NCBI GenBank assembly: GCA_907165065.1
Contig: OU015526.1
Span: 69,153,723-69,217,722 of the forward strand
DNA length: 64,000 nucleotides
DNA from: Caprimulgus europaeus
Taxonomy: Eukaryota; Chordata; Aves; Caprimulgiformes; Caprimulgidae
Reading direction: 5' to 3'
Program-made: the position numbers and the translations under genes
Part shown: piece after piece, positions 49,895-60,774 of the stretch
Layout of the letters: every line of letters begins with the position of its first letter
Numbering within the stretch: the first letter of the stretch is position 1
Notes under the pieces: generated by a model
What the model saw: the letters and a program-made list of their open reading frames with translations, nothing else
Database searches by the model: none
What the model was told of the DNA's origin: nothing

Positions 49895-51680
49895 TCACAG
49901 AATATTAGGGATTGGAGGGGACCTCGAAAGATCATCCAGTCCAATCCCTCTGCCGGAGCAGGAACACCTAGATGAGTTTACACAGGAAGGCGTCCAGGTG
50001 GGTCTTGAATGTCTCCAGAGGAGACTCCACAACCTCCCTGGGCAGCCTGTTCCAGTGCTCTGGCACCCTTACTGTATAGAAGTTCTTTCTCAATTTTAAG
50101 CGGAACCTCCTGTGTTCCAGCTTACACCCATTACCCCTTGTCCTATCATCGGTTGTTACTGTGAAGAGCCTGGCCCTATCCTCCTCACACTCACCCTTCA
50201 GATATTTATAAACATTAATCAGGTCCCCCCTCAGTCTCCTCTTCTCCAAGCTCAAGAGCCCCAGCTCCCTCAGCCTTTCCTCATAAGGGAGATGCTCCAC
50301 TCCCTTCATCATCTTGGTGGCTCTGTGCTGGACTCTCTCAAGCAGTTCCCTGTCCTTCTTGAACTGTGGGGCCCAGAACTGGACACAATATTCCAGATGT
50401 GGCCTCACCAGAGCAGAGTAAAGGGGAAGAAGAACCTCTCTTGACCTACTGACTACACCCCTTCTAATGCACCCCAGGATGCCATTGGCCTTCCTGGCCA
50501 CAAGGGCACAGTGCTGGCTCATGGTCATCCTGCTGTCCACCAGGACTCCCAGATCCCTTTCCCCTACACTGCTCTCTAGGAGATCATTTCCTAACCTATA
50601 CTGGAACCTGGGGTTGTTCCTGCCCAGGTGCAACACCCTACACTTGCCCTTATTATATTTCATTAAGTTTTTCCCCGCCCAGCTCTCCAGCCTGTCCAGG
50701 TCTCTCTGGATGGCAGCACAGCCTTCTGGAGTGTCAGCCACTCCTCCCAGCTTTGTATCATCAGCAAACTTGCTGACAGTGCACTCAATTCCCTCATCCA
50801 GGTCATTTATGAATATATTGAATAACACTGGTCCTAGTACTGACCCTTGGGGGACTCCACTGGACACAGGTCTCCAACTAGACTCCACCCCATTGACCAC
50901 TACTCTCTGGCTTCTTCCCACCAGCCAGTTAATAATCCATCTCACTACCTGCTCATCTAATCCACACTTCCTCAATTTATCAGCGAGGATGCTGTGGGAG
51001 ACCATGTCAAATGCTTTGCTGAAATCAAGATAGACCACATCCACTGCTCTACCATCATCCAGCCACCTGGTCATGTTTTCATAAAAGTCTAGAAGGTTGG
51101 TCAAGCACGACTACCCCTTGGTGAAGCCATGCTGACTGCCCCTAATGACCCTCTTATCCTTGACATGCCTAGAGACGGCACCAAGGATAAGTCATTCCAT
51201 CACCTTCCCAGGGATGGAGGTGAGGCTGACCGGTCTCCTCCTTCTTGCCCTTTTTGAAGATTTCAGTGACATTTGCCTTCCTCCAGTCCTCAGGCACCTC
51301 TCCCGTTCCCCACGACTTAGCAAAGATGATGGAGAGCAGTCTAGCAATGACTTCAGCCAGCTCCCTCAACACTCGTGGGTGCATCCCATCTGGACCCATA
51401 GATTTATGGATGTCCAGATTGCTTAATTGGTCCCTGACCCAATCCTCATCAACTGAGGCAATCTCCTCCATTGTCCTGTCTCCATCTGGGGTCTCCAGGG
51501 TACAGAGCTCCTCAAGACAGCTGCCGGCAGAGTAGACAGAGGCAAAGAAGGCATTCAATAGCTCTGCCTTCTCTGTATCCTCTGTCACCAGGGTACCCAC
51601 CTCATTCATCAGTGGGCCTACATTGCCTCTAACGTTGGCTTTATCTGCCATGTATTTGAAGGTAGGTGCTCTTCTCATTG
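49895..51680 (-). mobile_element. CR1 LINE, longest copy, with broken reverse-transcriptase ORF2
   Basis: The minus strand encodes the C-terminal half of CR1 ORF2. The segment 49968-51104 reads openly for 378 residues. RT motif A is at residues 25-33 (YLDFSKAFD), motif B at 82-92 ([11 protein letters not shown]), and the catalytic FADD box at 113-116. The thumb/connection region and [12 protein letters not shown] follow. The upstream part (51169-51678, with KYMADKANVRGNVGPL, LLNAFFASVYSA and SMGPDGMHPRVLRE) is in another frame. Between them lie a frameshift and an in-frame TAG just before SCLTNLLDF, so no complete enzyme is made. The endonuclease and ORF1 are missing by 5' truncation near 51680. 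The 3' tail ends at 49895. Confidence 0.96.
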
Positions 51681-54600
51681 TTTTGCTGAGAGAACCTGGT
51701 TGCTACTGCCTACCTACCAAAAATGCCTGGTTTGTTGGCAGTGGGAAATATGCTCAGTGCCATTGGATTTTCTTGAGAGAAGGATCAGGTTTGGGAAATA
51801 GAATGTTGAGGTTGTATTCTTCAATAAATGCAATAGTAAGAGCCTGAAGTGGCTGAAACTGATCGAGTTTGCTGGTCCCACTTCTCCCAGTGCCAGCATC
51901 TACAGCTGTCAAATGCATCCAGACGACTGCTATAAATGACTGGGGAAAACTTGAGTTGAGGAGGAGTATAGCTACTTGTGAAATATAAAACTTGATGAGG
52001 GAGAGCTGAGAAAGTTTGTCTAAGTGACTGAAAGAGCATCTCTTTTTTAAGAAAATAAGTGATGAATGAAATTTGTTTGTGCAAGAATCTAACAAAAAAA
52101 GGACAAAGTTTAAATTGGCTTTCTTGGAGAAAAACATACAAATAGAGGTGGAAATAAAGCCACTGATAACAGATGTAATGAACAGCCAAGTCTGGTGGAG
52201 AGTATCCACTACACTTCCTTTCTCCAGCAAGCACTGAAGGCTCACCAGGGACTACAAGATGAGTCCTTTGGTCACCAAAGCACTCTCCTTATTGTGAACA
52301 GTCTTCCTCCAGCAGCGTTCCCAGCCCCAGCTGCTTCCTGTCGGGGTGCATGCAGTGGGAACAAAGTGCCTTTGATCACGCCAACCCACTCACAGGCCTC
52401 CCACCATGGCTCTGGTTCCCAGCTTCCCCGCACCACCCACCAGGGCTGTGATTCCCCTCACTTCCTCACAGCTCTGATATTATAGCCTTTCAAGTTACTG
52501 AAACTCGCAGCTCAGCACCCACCTACCATCACTTCATTGCCTTACACTTTCCCCTCTATATCTGTTTTTCTTTTCTTTCTCATTATCATTCAGCTCTCAT
52601 GGTACTTAAACAATCTTTTTTCTGATCCAAATGGCCAATAAAAAAGTAGCCAGTCAAGGCTGATGGAAATGAACAAAGGGATACCTTTCCCAGGTAGTTT
52701 AGGAGAAGGAAAGCTTGGATCAAGGAGATTAGTCTTTGTTTCTTTATCAAGCTGAGATCAGGTGAGTACCCAAAAAGTCTAGAATACAGCTGTTTTATTT
52801 CTGTTGATGTTGATTGACTTGATTAGTGGTCGGCCAGGCCATGAATCACAGCAGAGAAGTAAATTTTCTGAACTGCAGACTGGAATAAAGGGTAAAAAAT
52901 AATAAATAGCTTCTGTTATTACAGCTGAGGAAACCTATGATAAAAAATCACTTCTTAATGATTTGTAGAACTTAGAAGTTTGGGGTGACACTATTTTTAA
53001 TGATGGCTTGTGACCCTTCACTTCTGGGGCAATAATGCTGGGCATGGATATGACAAGATATGAATTTGGACCTCTTGCCACTTCTAAAAATAAGATACTA
53101 TTTGGATATCAAGCTACAATTTTTATTGCCTGTAGTAAAACTCTTGGGAAGTAAAACATGCCTTCAGGATACTTTCATCGCAGGGAACTCAGCTGTGCTC
53201 AATCCTTGGCATGTGAAATAAACTGTCCACACAATGTAATAATAATTCAACATTGCTGTTTCCCTCTTGGCATGCCTAGCAATTGTATCAGATTTAACCT
53301 TCTGTGTGTATAAAGGTGTCAGTGTCAACTAAGCTTGATCTTGGTTTCTCTGCTTCTTATTCTACCTTACATAAAACTCCAAAACACATTTATTTCTTAC
53401 CCAGGATTCTTGGATTACAACTATTTAATATTAAATACCCAAAAGGCTGAAGGTGAAACTTCTCGATGAAGAAGCTGATATTTTTGTATTAGCTTTAGTA
53501 TTACCTAGTTTGATAATGTACCTGTAGTCATATGGTCATTTGCAAGCACTTTGGACTAATAGTTATTGTGACATTTTTTAATTGTTCTGCATTGTTAGAA
53601 TTTTATTATAAAGCAGATATCCTTTCATCTGTGCAAGTGTTAGTTTTCTTGAAATTGTGTTGAGGTATCATAAAAATCTCAAAGATGAGACGCATGTACA
53701 AAGGACGATGTATTTGAAGGATGTGATTTGCTCTTGTGGGAGAGATGCCCAATTATTTTCCCTGTAGCTGTCTTTATAGTAATGGGAACACTGATTAGGA
53801 CACTGTACACAAACACAGCATTTAGGACAACTCCTAGCAAAATATCTAAGGGATATTCAGATTTAATAACTTGCAATCTATCCCTAAGAAACCAATATAA
53901 AAGGCATCACAGGGAAGCTTCTTTTGGGATGGAGCCTTTGATCTATGCAGTTCTTCCCCTGTTTACACCCTTCCCACTCATTTGCCAGAGGAGGAATCTA
54001 TCAGGAACCAGCCATCTCTCCTGTTTGCTGCTTGGGATGCTGGTAGCCAGCCTAACATAATAGCCTTACTTATGCTTTGGTCTTCATGAGCAGCTAATGA
54101 AGGAAGCCCTGTAAGCCTGAAGTAATTCTTCTCCTGAAGAATACACCTGATTCTGTGTGACACTTGTACAGCTTACAAGATACAGAGGTCAGATTCCCTG
54201 ATTGTTCAGCAAGGGAGGGGAGTGGAAAATAACTCTGTCCATCTGTCAGCCTTGCTGGAACCATCTGAGAAACCTTGTGGATTGCTTCCTCTTTGTCCTT
54301 CTCTTACACATTTCCCATGGGAAAAGGAAAATCTAACCCAAAATCCAGCGATTTTTTTTTTTTTTCCATTAACTTTGCTGTTTTTCATTATCTGGTAATT
54401 GATAATAAACACCTAATAAAAGTTTTCCACATTCCTTCCAATTTCTTTGGCAAAGGAAAAAAAGAATAGAAAACTTAATGGTGAGGGAAGAGGACATTGC
54501 AAGGGGATTTTTTTTATATAAACAAAGGCTGCTTCCATATAGGGATAAGAAGATTAAATTTCTTTAATAGCTGGGGAAAGGCTTGCTTGCTTTAAATAAC

Positions 54601-55655
54601 TATAGAAACTTCCTTTGTGGTGTAGCATTCCAGAGTGAGGCCACATAATCTCTCAGTGCATGTAAATTGCTGTGTGAATTATGTTCCAGTTATGAATTTA
54701 GAACTTAACTGTGACCGACTCTGAAGGGAAGAAAAATTCTCCCTCCATGCAGCCATGGAAGAATTACCTAGACCTTAGCGCTGGGACCTGACATGAGTGT
54801 TGGCAATGTCAAACACTTGGATTCTTCTCAAAAGCAAATGCAGGAGGAGAAATGGGGAGTTTATTTTGCCTGTCTGTGTGTCAGCCCATGTACATGGAAT
54901 TATGTTGGATTCCAAAGAGCAGTACTGCAAAAAGCACTGCTGATTTTCTTTTCCTGATCCTTCCAAAACAGTAAGGGAGTCCTCAGGGGTATGTGGCTTG
55001 GCTGACTAAGCTTGTTGATGCTGTGGCTCCTTTTCCCTCAAGACACTGTTGTGCATGTCCCACCCTTCCAAAGATTAGGCCTGGAGTGATGGTTTATTAC
55101 TTGGTAATTAGCAATTCATTAAAATAATATTGTAAAAGCTGAGATAAATGTTTTGATAGTCACTTCATACTCCCTTTTTCCTGGATGATAAACAAACTTT
55201 CTCATCTGAACAGTCAGAAGGTTTGCTCAGTTTTTGTTTCTTTAGTTAAGTATATGTAATCAAGTAATGCATATGAGTTAATATCTCTTTGGTGTGATTC
55301 AGCCTTGGACAGTGAGGAGTTAGTCTATGAACCTACAGGTGCTTAAGCCTCTGAACACAAAGTTTCTAATATAACTGTGCAAAAGAACTAAATTTTAAAT
55401 GATGGAACCCAGTACTTCAAGTTTAGCAGAAAATAATTTGGAAGGAAATACTACATTCAAGTGAACACCAAAAGCACATCTATATGTTTTATTATACCTT
55501 GAAAATAATAATGCATTCCCAATGATAAGATGAAATCTACTGTTTCTGCCTGTTCAGAACCAGTGAGTTTTCCTAAATCACCTGCTGTGTCCTCTATGCA
55601 GGTCTAAAAAGTTTTCTTAGAAAATAACTTAGCAAATTGGAGAAATTAGACATGG
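51681..55655. other. Intergenic sequence, two overlapping open frames beside the CR1, no gene recognised
   Basis: Immediately next to the CR1 5' end, minus-strand frames of 163 codons (51754-52245) and 137 codons (51821-52234) overlap. They show no domain, and two frames on the same strand suggest a stop-poor stretch. The patch at 52300-52480 is GC-richer. The remainder is AT-rich without recognisable features, apart from a T-run near 54351-54366. Confidence 0.45.
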
Positions 55656-55816
55656 GCAAGCTGCCTGGAGAGGTTGTGGCATCTCCATCTCTGGAGATGT
55701 CCAAAACCCACCTGGATGCTTTCCTGTGCAACCTGCTGTAGGGAACCTACTTTAGCAAGGGGGTTGGACTGGATGATCTCCTGAAGATCCCTTCCAACCC
55801 CCACCATACTGTGAAA
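55656..55816 (+). mobile_element. CR1 LINE 3' fragment (short)
   Basis: The words gctgcctggagaggttgtgg, catctccatctctggagatg and caacctgctgtagggaacct are followed by ggttggactggatgatctcc and a decayed attctgtga-type end (atactgtgaaat). Only the last 160 bases of a CR1 remain. Confidence 0.9.
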
Positions 55817-56520
55817 TTAGCAAGTTGGAGCTGAAAAATATAAAATCTTATTGAAAGTGTTACTTAAGATTAATAAATAAAACAAAGACTGTAGCTCACT
55901 ACATCACTTTTACTGAGATTTATAGCCTTACTATTTATAGTAATTAGTATTAATTTTCTCATTTTAACATATAAACATATTATCTATTATATTATTATGG
56001 CTAATTTATCCCTTACTACAGTCCATTTGTGCAATGGCTGATAGCAAGACTTTCATATCCGATTTTGTTATGCATTACAAGATCCATTTGAAGGGCCACA
56101 AGTGTGTTGGAGCATTTCTGTAAAGACTTACTGTAATTGACTTCTACTGTGTGTACGTTGTAGGAGGCAATATATTGCGATTTCATATAATTTAAGCTGT
56201 AATGAGAGGAAAAATGCATATTGTTAAGATTGCAACTGCACTCTCTCTCCTTCTCCCTGCAATTGGAAAATAACTCTTTTCATTAACTGGAGTTCATACA
56301 AACAGTTTCAGTGCTCTATTTTGTCTTAGCCTTACTCTAACTGTAAACCTCAAATATCAGTGTGTTGGTATACCACTGCAGACTTCTTTACCTATAGCAA
56401 TTATTTGCCCCAAATGTATGTAGCTTATAGCTTCTGTGTGTGTATCTGTGTCTGCATATCAAAAGTGATTATACTGGATCACTTTGAGACCTCTCCTGGC
56501 AAAGGAGTCAATGGAAGTTT
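55817..56520. other. AT-rich intergenic sequence, no gene seen
   Basis: Nothing recognisable between two CR1 fragments. The left half is notably AT-rich (55840-56010). Confidence 0.55.
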
Positions 56521-57352
56521 TAGAATCAGAATCATAGAATGGTTTGGGTTGGAAGGGACCTTAAACATCATCCAGTTTCAACCCCCCTGCCATAACCAGA
56601 GACAACTTCCACTAGACCAGGTTGCTCAAAGCCTCATCCAGCCTGGCCTTGAACACTTCCAGGGAGGGGGCAGCCACAACTTTCTTGGGCAACCTGTTCC
56701 AGTGTCTCACCACCCTCACAGTGAAGAATTTCTTCTTAATATCTAATCTAAACCTCCCCTCTTCCAGTTTAAAGCCATTTCCCCTTGTTATATTACTAAC
56801 TGCCCTTATGAAAAGTCCTTCCCCAGCTTTCTTGTAGCCCCTTCAGGTACTGGAAGGCCGCTATAAGATCTCCCCGGAGCCTTCTCTTCTCCAGGCTGAA
56901 CAGCCTCAACTCTCTCAGCCTGTCCTCATAGGAGAGGTGCTCCAGCCCTTGGATCATCCTCGTGGCCTCCTCTGGAATCATTCTAACAGGTCCATGTGTT
57001 TCATGTGTTGGGGGCTCCAGAACTGGACACAGAACTCCAGGTGGGGCCTTATGAGAGGGGAGTAGAGGGGAGAATCACCTCCCTCAACCTGCTGGCCACG
57101 CTTCTCCTGATGCAGCCCAGGATACGGTTATTGGCCTTCTGGGCTGCAAGCGCACATTGCCGGCTCATATTCAGCTCCTCGTTCACCACCACCCCCAAGT
57201 CCTTCTCTTCTGAGCTGGTCTCAAGCCACTCATTGCCCAGCCTGTATTTGTACTTGGGGTTGCCCCGACCCAGGGACAGGACCTTGCATTTGGCCTTGTT
57301 GAACTTCATGAGGTTAGCACAGGCCCCACCTCTCAAGCCTGTCAGGGTCCCT
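56521..57352 (-). mobile_element. CR1 LINE, 5'-truncated, older subfamily
   Basis: The minus strand contains NLMKFNKAKCKVLSLGRGNP, KYKYRLGNEWLETSSEEKDL, GVVVNEELNMSRQCALAAQK and [20 protein letters not shown] in order but in shifted frames. It ends in the CR1 tail and tagaatcagaatcatagaat on the plus strand. It is a relative of the 39.5 kb copy. The 5' break is near 57352. Confidence 0.95.
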
Positions 57353-57976
57353 TTTGTTAGTGACTGCAGTGGAAGAAGGATCTAGGCCTAAATGAAAAAG
57401 CTTTTCCCTGTTTGGAGATTTTTGCAGATTACATTGTCATTCAGTTCAGCTGGCACACGCAGGTCACTTCAGGATATTTTCATGCTTGGGACCAGATGGA
57501 AAATGTCTTTTGTAATCAACAAAAAGCTTGCATTGTTGACACTTCAAATTTTTTTCTACAACTGTAACTAATTTGCTTTCTACAAAATTTAGCAGTGTCC
57601 AAAAATGATTACAAATATTTTGCAATGAGATTACTGTCATGGTTCAGAGAGTATGCAGTGTCACAGAAATTCACTTTATTTTGGTATACTCAGATTCAGC
57701 TTGAACTGAATCTGTGGCTTGGATAGCTTAACTGATACATTATTTGACTTCAATGTGGAGTAACTTTATGGTTGCTCATTCCATTAATGAGCCTATCTGG
57801 AAACTCTAATCATATCCTGGTAATTTGATTTCTGTCACAAACTCTTATCTTTTTCACAAAAATTATTGTGAGTTTATGTGACGAAAGGTTTCCATCCAGG
57901 CAGGCAAAGGAGTGCAGAGGAGCAAAGGTGGGTGGGGAAACCCCCATAACCTTGGCAGATGAATGAGCACCCTGAT
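57353..57976. other. Intergenic sequence, no gene seen
   Basis: A spacer between two CR1 fragments on opposite strands. No repeat or gene is recognised. Confidence 0.5.
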
Positions 57977-58096
57977 CTGGGGAGGGACTTTTCATAAGGG
58001 CAGTTAATGACAGAACAAGGGGAAGTGGCTTTAAAATGGAAGAGGGTAGGTTTAGGTTAGATTTTAGGAAGAAATTCTTCACTGTGAGGGTGGTCA
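57977..58096 (+). mobile_element. CR1 LINE internal fragment lacking its 3' end
   Basis: It reads ctggggagggacttttcata, then agggcagttaatgacagaac and aaggggaagtggctttaaaa, then ttcactgtgagggtggtc. The match stops abruptly at about 58096, where a complete copy would continue with the 'acactggaacagg' segment. CR1 copies normally lose the 5' side, so this one was cut later by deletion or rearrangement. Confidence 0.85.
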
Positions 58097-60360
58097 ACCC
58101 CATGGTCTGGGGGCCATTTCCATCACAATGATTCAAAGGAAAGGCCCTCTGAAGCACATTTTGGGCTGAGGTGGGTGCTGGCAGAAAGGGATATGGGACT
58201 CATCATGGGATGCAAGGGAAAAACATTGGGGTGAGATCAGTCACAGGTGTCTTGTGTTGGCAACTGGAACGGGGGAGGGTCTGCATGCCAATGTGATTGC
58301 TAAGGAATATCAACCTGGGCTAGTTGGTAAGTGGAACAATTGGATTAGAAGCCCAGGGTGTGTGTCTGGGAGTGAGGGACCATGGAGCTTGCAGACTCTG
58401 AGACCTCCTTGTATGCACTTCCCTCAGGGTGTGAAGGACTGGAGATGAGAAGGTGCAAGGGCTGGTAAGTGGGTAGGCTGAGAATAAGGCCAGTTACTGG
58501 AGGGATCAGCTGTAAGGATCTCTGTGTTGGTGCGTACTTGTGGCTTGCGTGGAACTGTTTGCCTTGGGGTTTGCATGTACAGATACTAGAAACTGGAGAT
58601 TCAGGAGCAGCTACTAGATGGATCAAGTTGTCTAAGCCCAGCTACTGCAGGAATGCAAATACATTTCCCACTAACAGACCTTCACCCTGAACAGCCTGAG
58701 AGGGGAACAGACTGAGGCCATTGGTGCTGTTTGCACTTAATGAGTGCTGACTGTTAGATCTGTGTGGTTGGCTGTGTGTAGAGGCATGTGTTATAAATGT
58801 GTTTGGGTCTCTACTTAATGGGAATACATGCTCAGCCTTGCTCCAGGTTGGACCCAGGAGCAGTGGCAGCCTTGCCTCTATGGGAATACCAGATTCAGCA
58901 CCTCCTCACCACAATTTCTCTCTTGCATCTGAGATAGCAAAAAAGCTGGTGTAAAAAGTCCACAGTGTGTTAAGCTCTGTATGACATGGCCACTGGGATA
59001 GAATTGTGAGTCTAGGTTAGATGCTTGGGAAGCCAGGGCTGTTTGGTGTATAGATAGCTCACCTGGGTCTGAACTGCATACCCAGACTGACAAATGACCT
59101 GTACAACGTGGTGAGTCTCTGTACTCATTTACGCCTATTTCCTCTACATCTTTTCTATCATTTTTTCTCCTGTGATTCAAGGTAGTGAGATAAATCCTTT
59201 TCAAATTATTTTGTCAGGATAATCACAGAATGGGAAAAGGACTGATGCTCTTGCAGCTCTGCATCTAAAGTTATAGGTGCTCCTAAACTACTCTTATGCA
59301 AAGAAAAGTCCTTCACAAAACCATGGAAAATAACTGTTTGCTTTGCTGGATGTCTCACCATATATTTGCACAGGCATTATACAAAGAAACATATGCCCAG
59401 ATATTAGAACCAATGCATGAGATTATTTTTTCTTTAAAGAGGGGTGGGGAGATAGAGGGAATTACAGACTTATACACTGTTTTGAGATTTGTATGTGGAG
59501 ATCTTAAATTGGCAGCTCCCATGTCTTGAAAAACACACAGAGATTCTTGTAAAGAGACATCATTCAGAAATTCCCTTCCAGAAACGGGGGAAAACAGTTG
59601 GTTTAACTCTGTTTTTTTTCTCGCCAAGGTAGGAGAGTACAACTGGCTGCACTATTCTCAAACACATACCCTCGAATTGAGGCAGTCGATTTGGGTGGAA
59701 GGAACTTCTTGTTTCATCCTCACACAGGAGACCTTAAAGGGACCTTGCTTCCTTTCAAGCATCAGAAAGTGCCACAACTCCTTATTCTCTTCTCTGGGTG
59801 CCCTGTTGGCCGTGGCCTTTGCTCAAGTTTTCAACTGACCAGTGCAAGGAGGTTATCTGATGATATTCTGCATGCTGCTGTCTGCTTTCTTGGTAAACAC
59901 CTGCCTTCTTAGCTGAATACTAACACCACATGCTTTTGAGCATATTATCTTTAGGAATTTAGTATCAGGTAAGCATTTGTAGCCTGATATATTAAGCCAG
60001 TGATCAGTTATTGCATCCTTAATCTGTAACATATTTATCTGTGCAGACCTTGTGATTTTTAATTAGTCATAAAAAATCCATGCTTTAAAATGGGCAATAG
60101 AAGTTTAAAGGAGCTTCTAATATGAAATTAAGAATAAGAAAGATAATCACAAAAGATGATCATTAATTTTAAGTTATTTTTCTGCAACATGGCAAACACT
60201 TAAACAGGCTCTGAAATCTTGTAAGATTCCTACTTCAACTGAAACTTCCATGCAAGTCATTTTGGCTTTGGTTAAATTTCCAAGTATGTAACTCAGATTT
60301 CAAATTCAAGTGATATTTAAAGTAATTTCTTTTCCACGGACAACTTTCAGCACAATAAGA
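58097..60360. other. Intergenic sequence, moderately GC-rich at left, no gene seen
   Basis: Sequence from 58100 to about 59100 is GC-richer than the surroundings and may be an unrecognised old repeat. The minus-strand 108-codon frame (58878-59204) has no domain. Nothing else is recognised. Confidence 0.45.
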
Positions 60361-60774
60361 TTGTGGCCTCTGCTGGACTCTCTCCAGAAGACCCCTATCC
60401 CTCTTAACTGAGGAGCCCAGAACTGGATGAATTACTCCAGATGTGGCCTCACCAGGGCAGAGGAGAGGAGTAGGAGAACCTCCCTCGACCTCCTGGCCAC
60501 ACACTTTTTAATGCACCTCAGGACACTGTTGGCTTTCCTGGCCACAAGGGCACACTGCTGGCTCATGGCCAGCCTGCTGTCCACCAGCACACCCAGGTCC
60601 TCTCCAGCAGGTCAGCCTCAACCTGTACTGGTGCATGTGATTATTCCTCCCCAGGTGAAGGACTCTGCACTTGCTCTTGTTGAACCTCATTAGGTTCCTT
60701 TCTGCCAAGCTCTCCAGTGTGTCCAGGTCTCACTGAATGGCAGCACAGCCTTCTGGTGTGTCAGCCACGCCTCC
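60361..60774 (-). mobile_element. CR1 LINE internal fragment lacking its 3' end
   Basis: The minus strand carries [20 protein letters not shown], degenerate RLRLTCWR and [24 protein letters not shown] shifted CR1 sequence, then the 'ERVQQRP' segment. It should continue at lower coordinates through the C-terminus and 3' tail, but CR1 similarity stops at 60361. The 5' break is near 60774. Indels have shifted the frame repeatedly. Confidence 0.9.
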
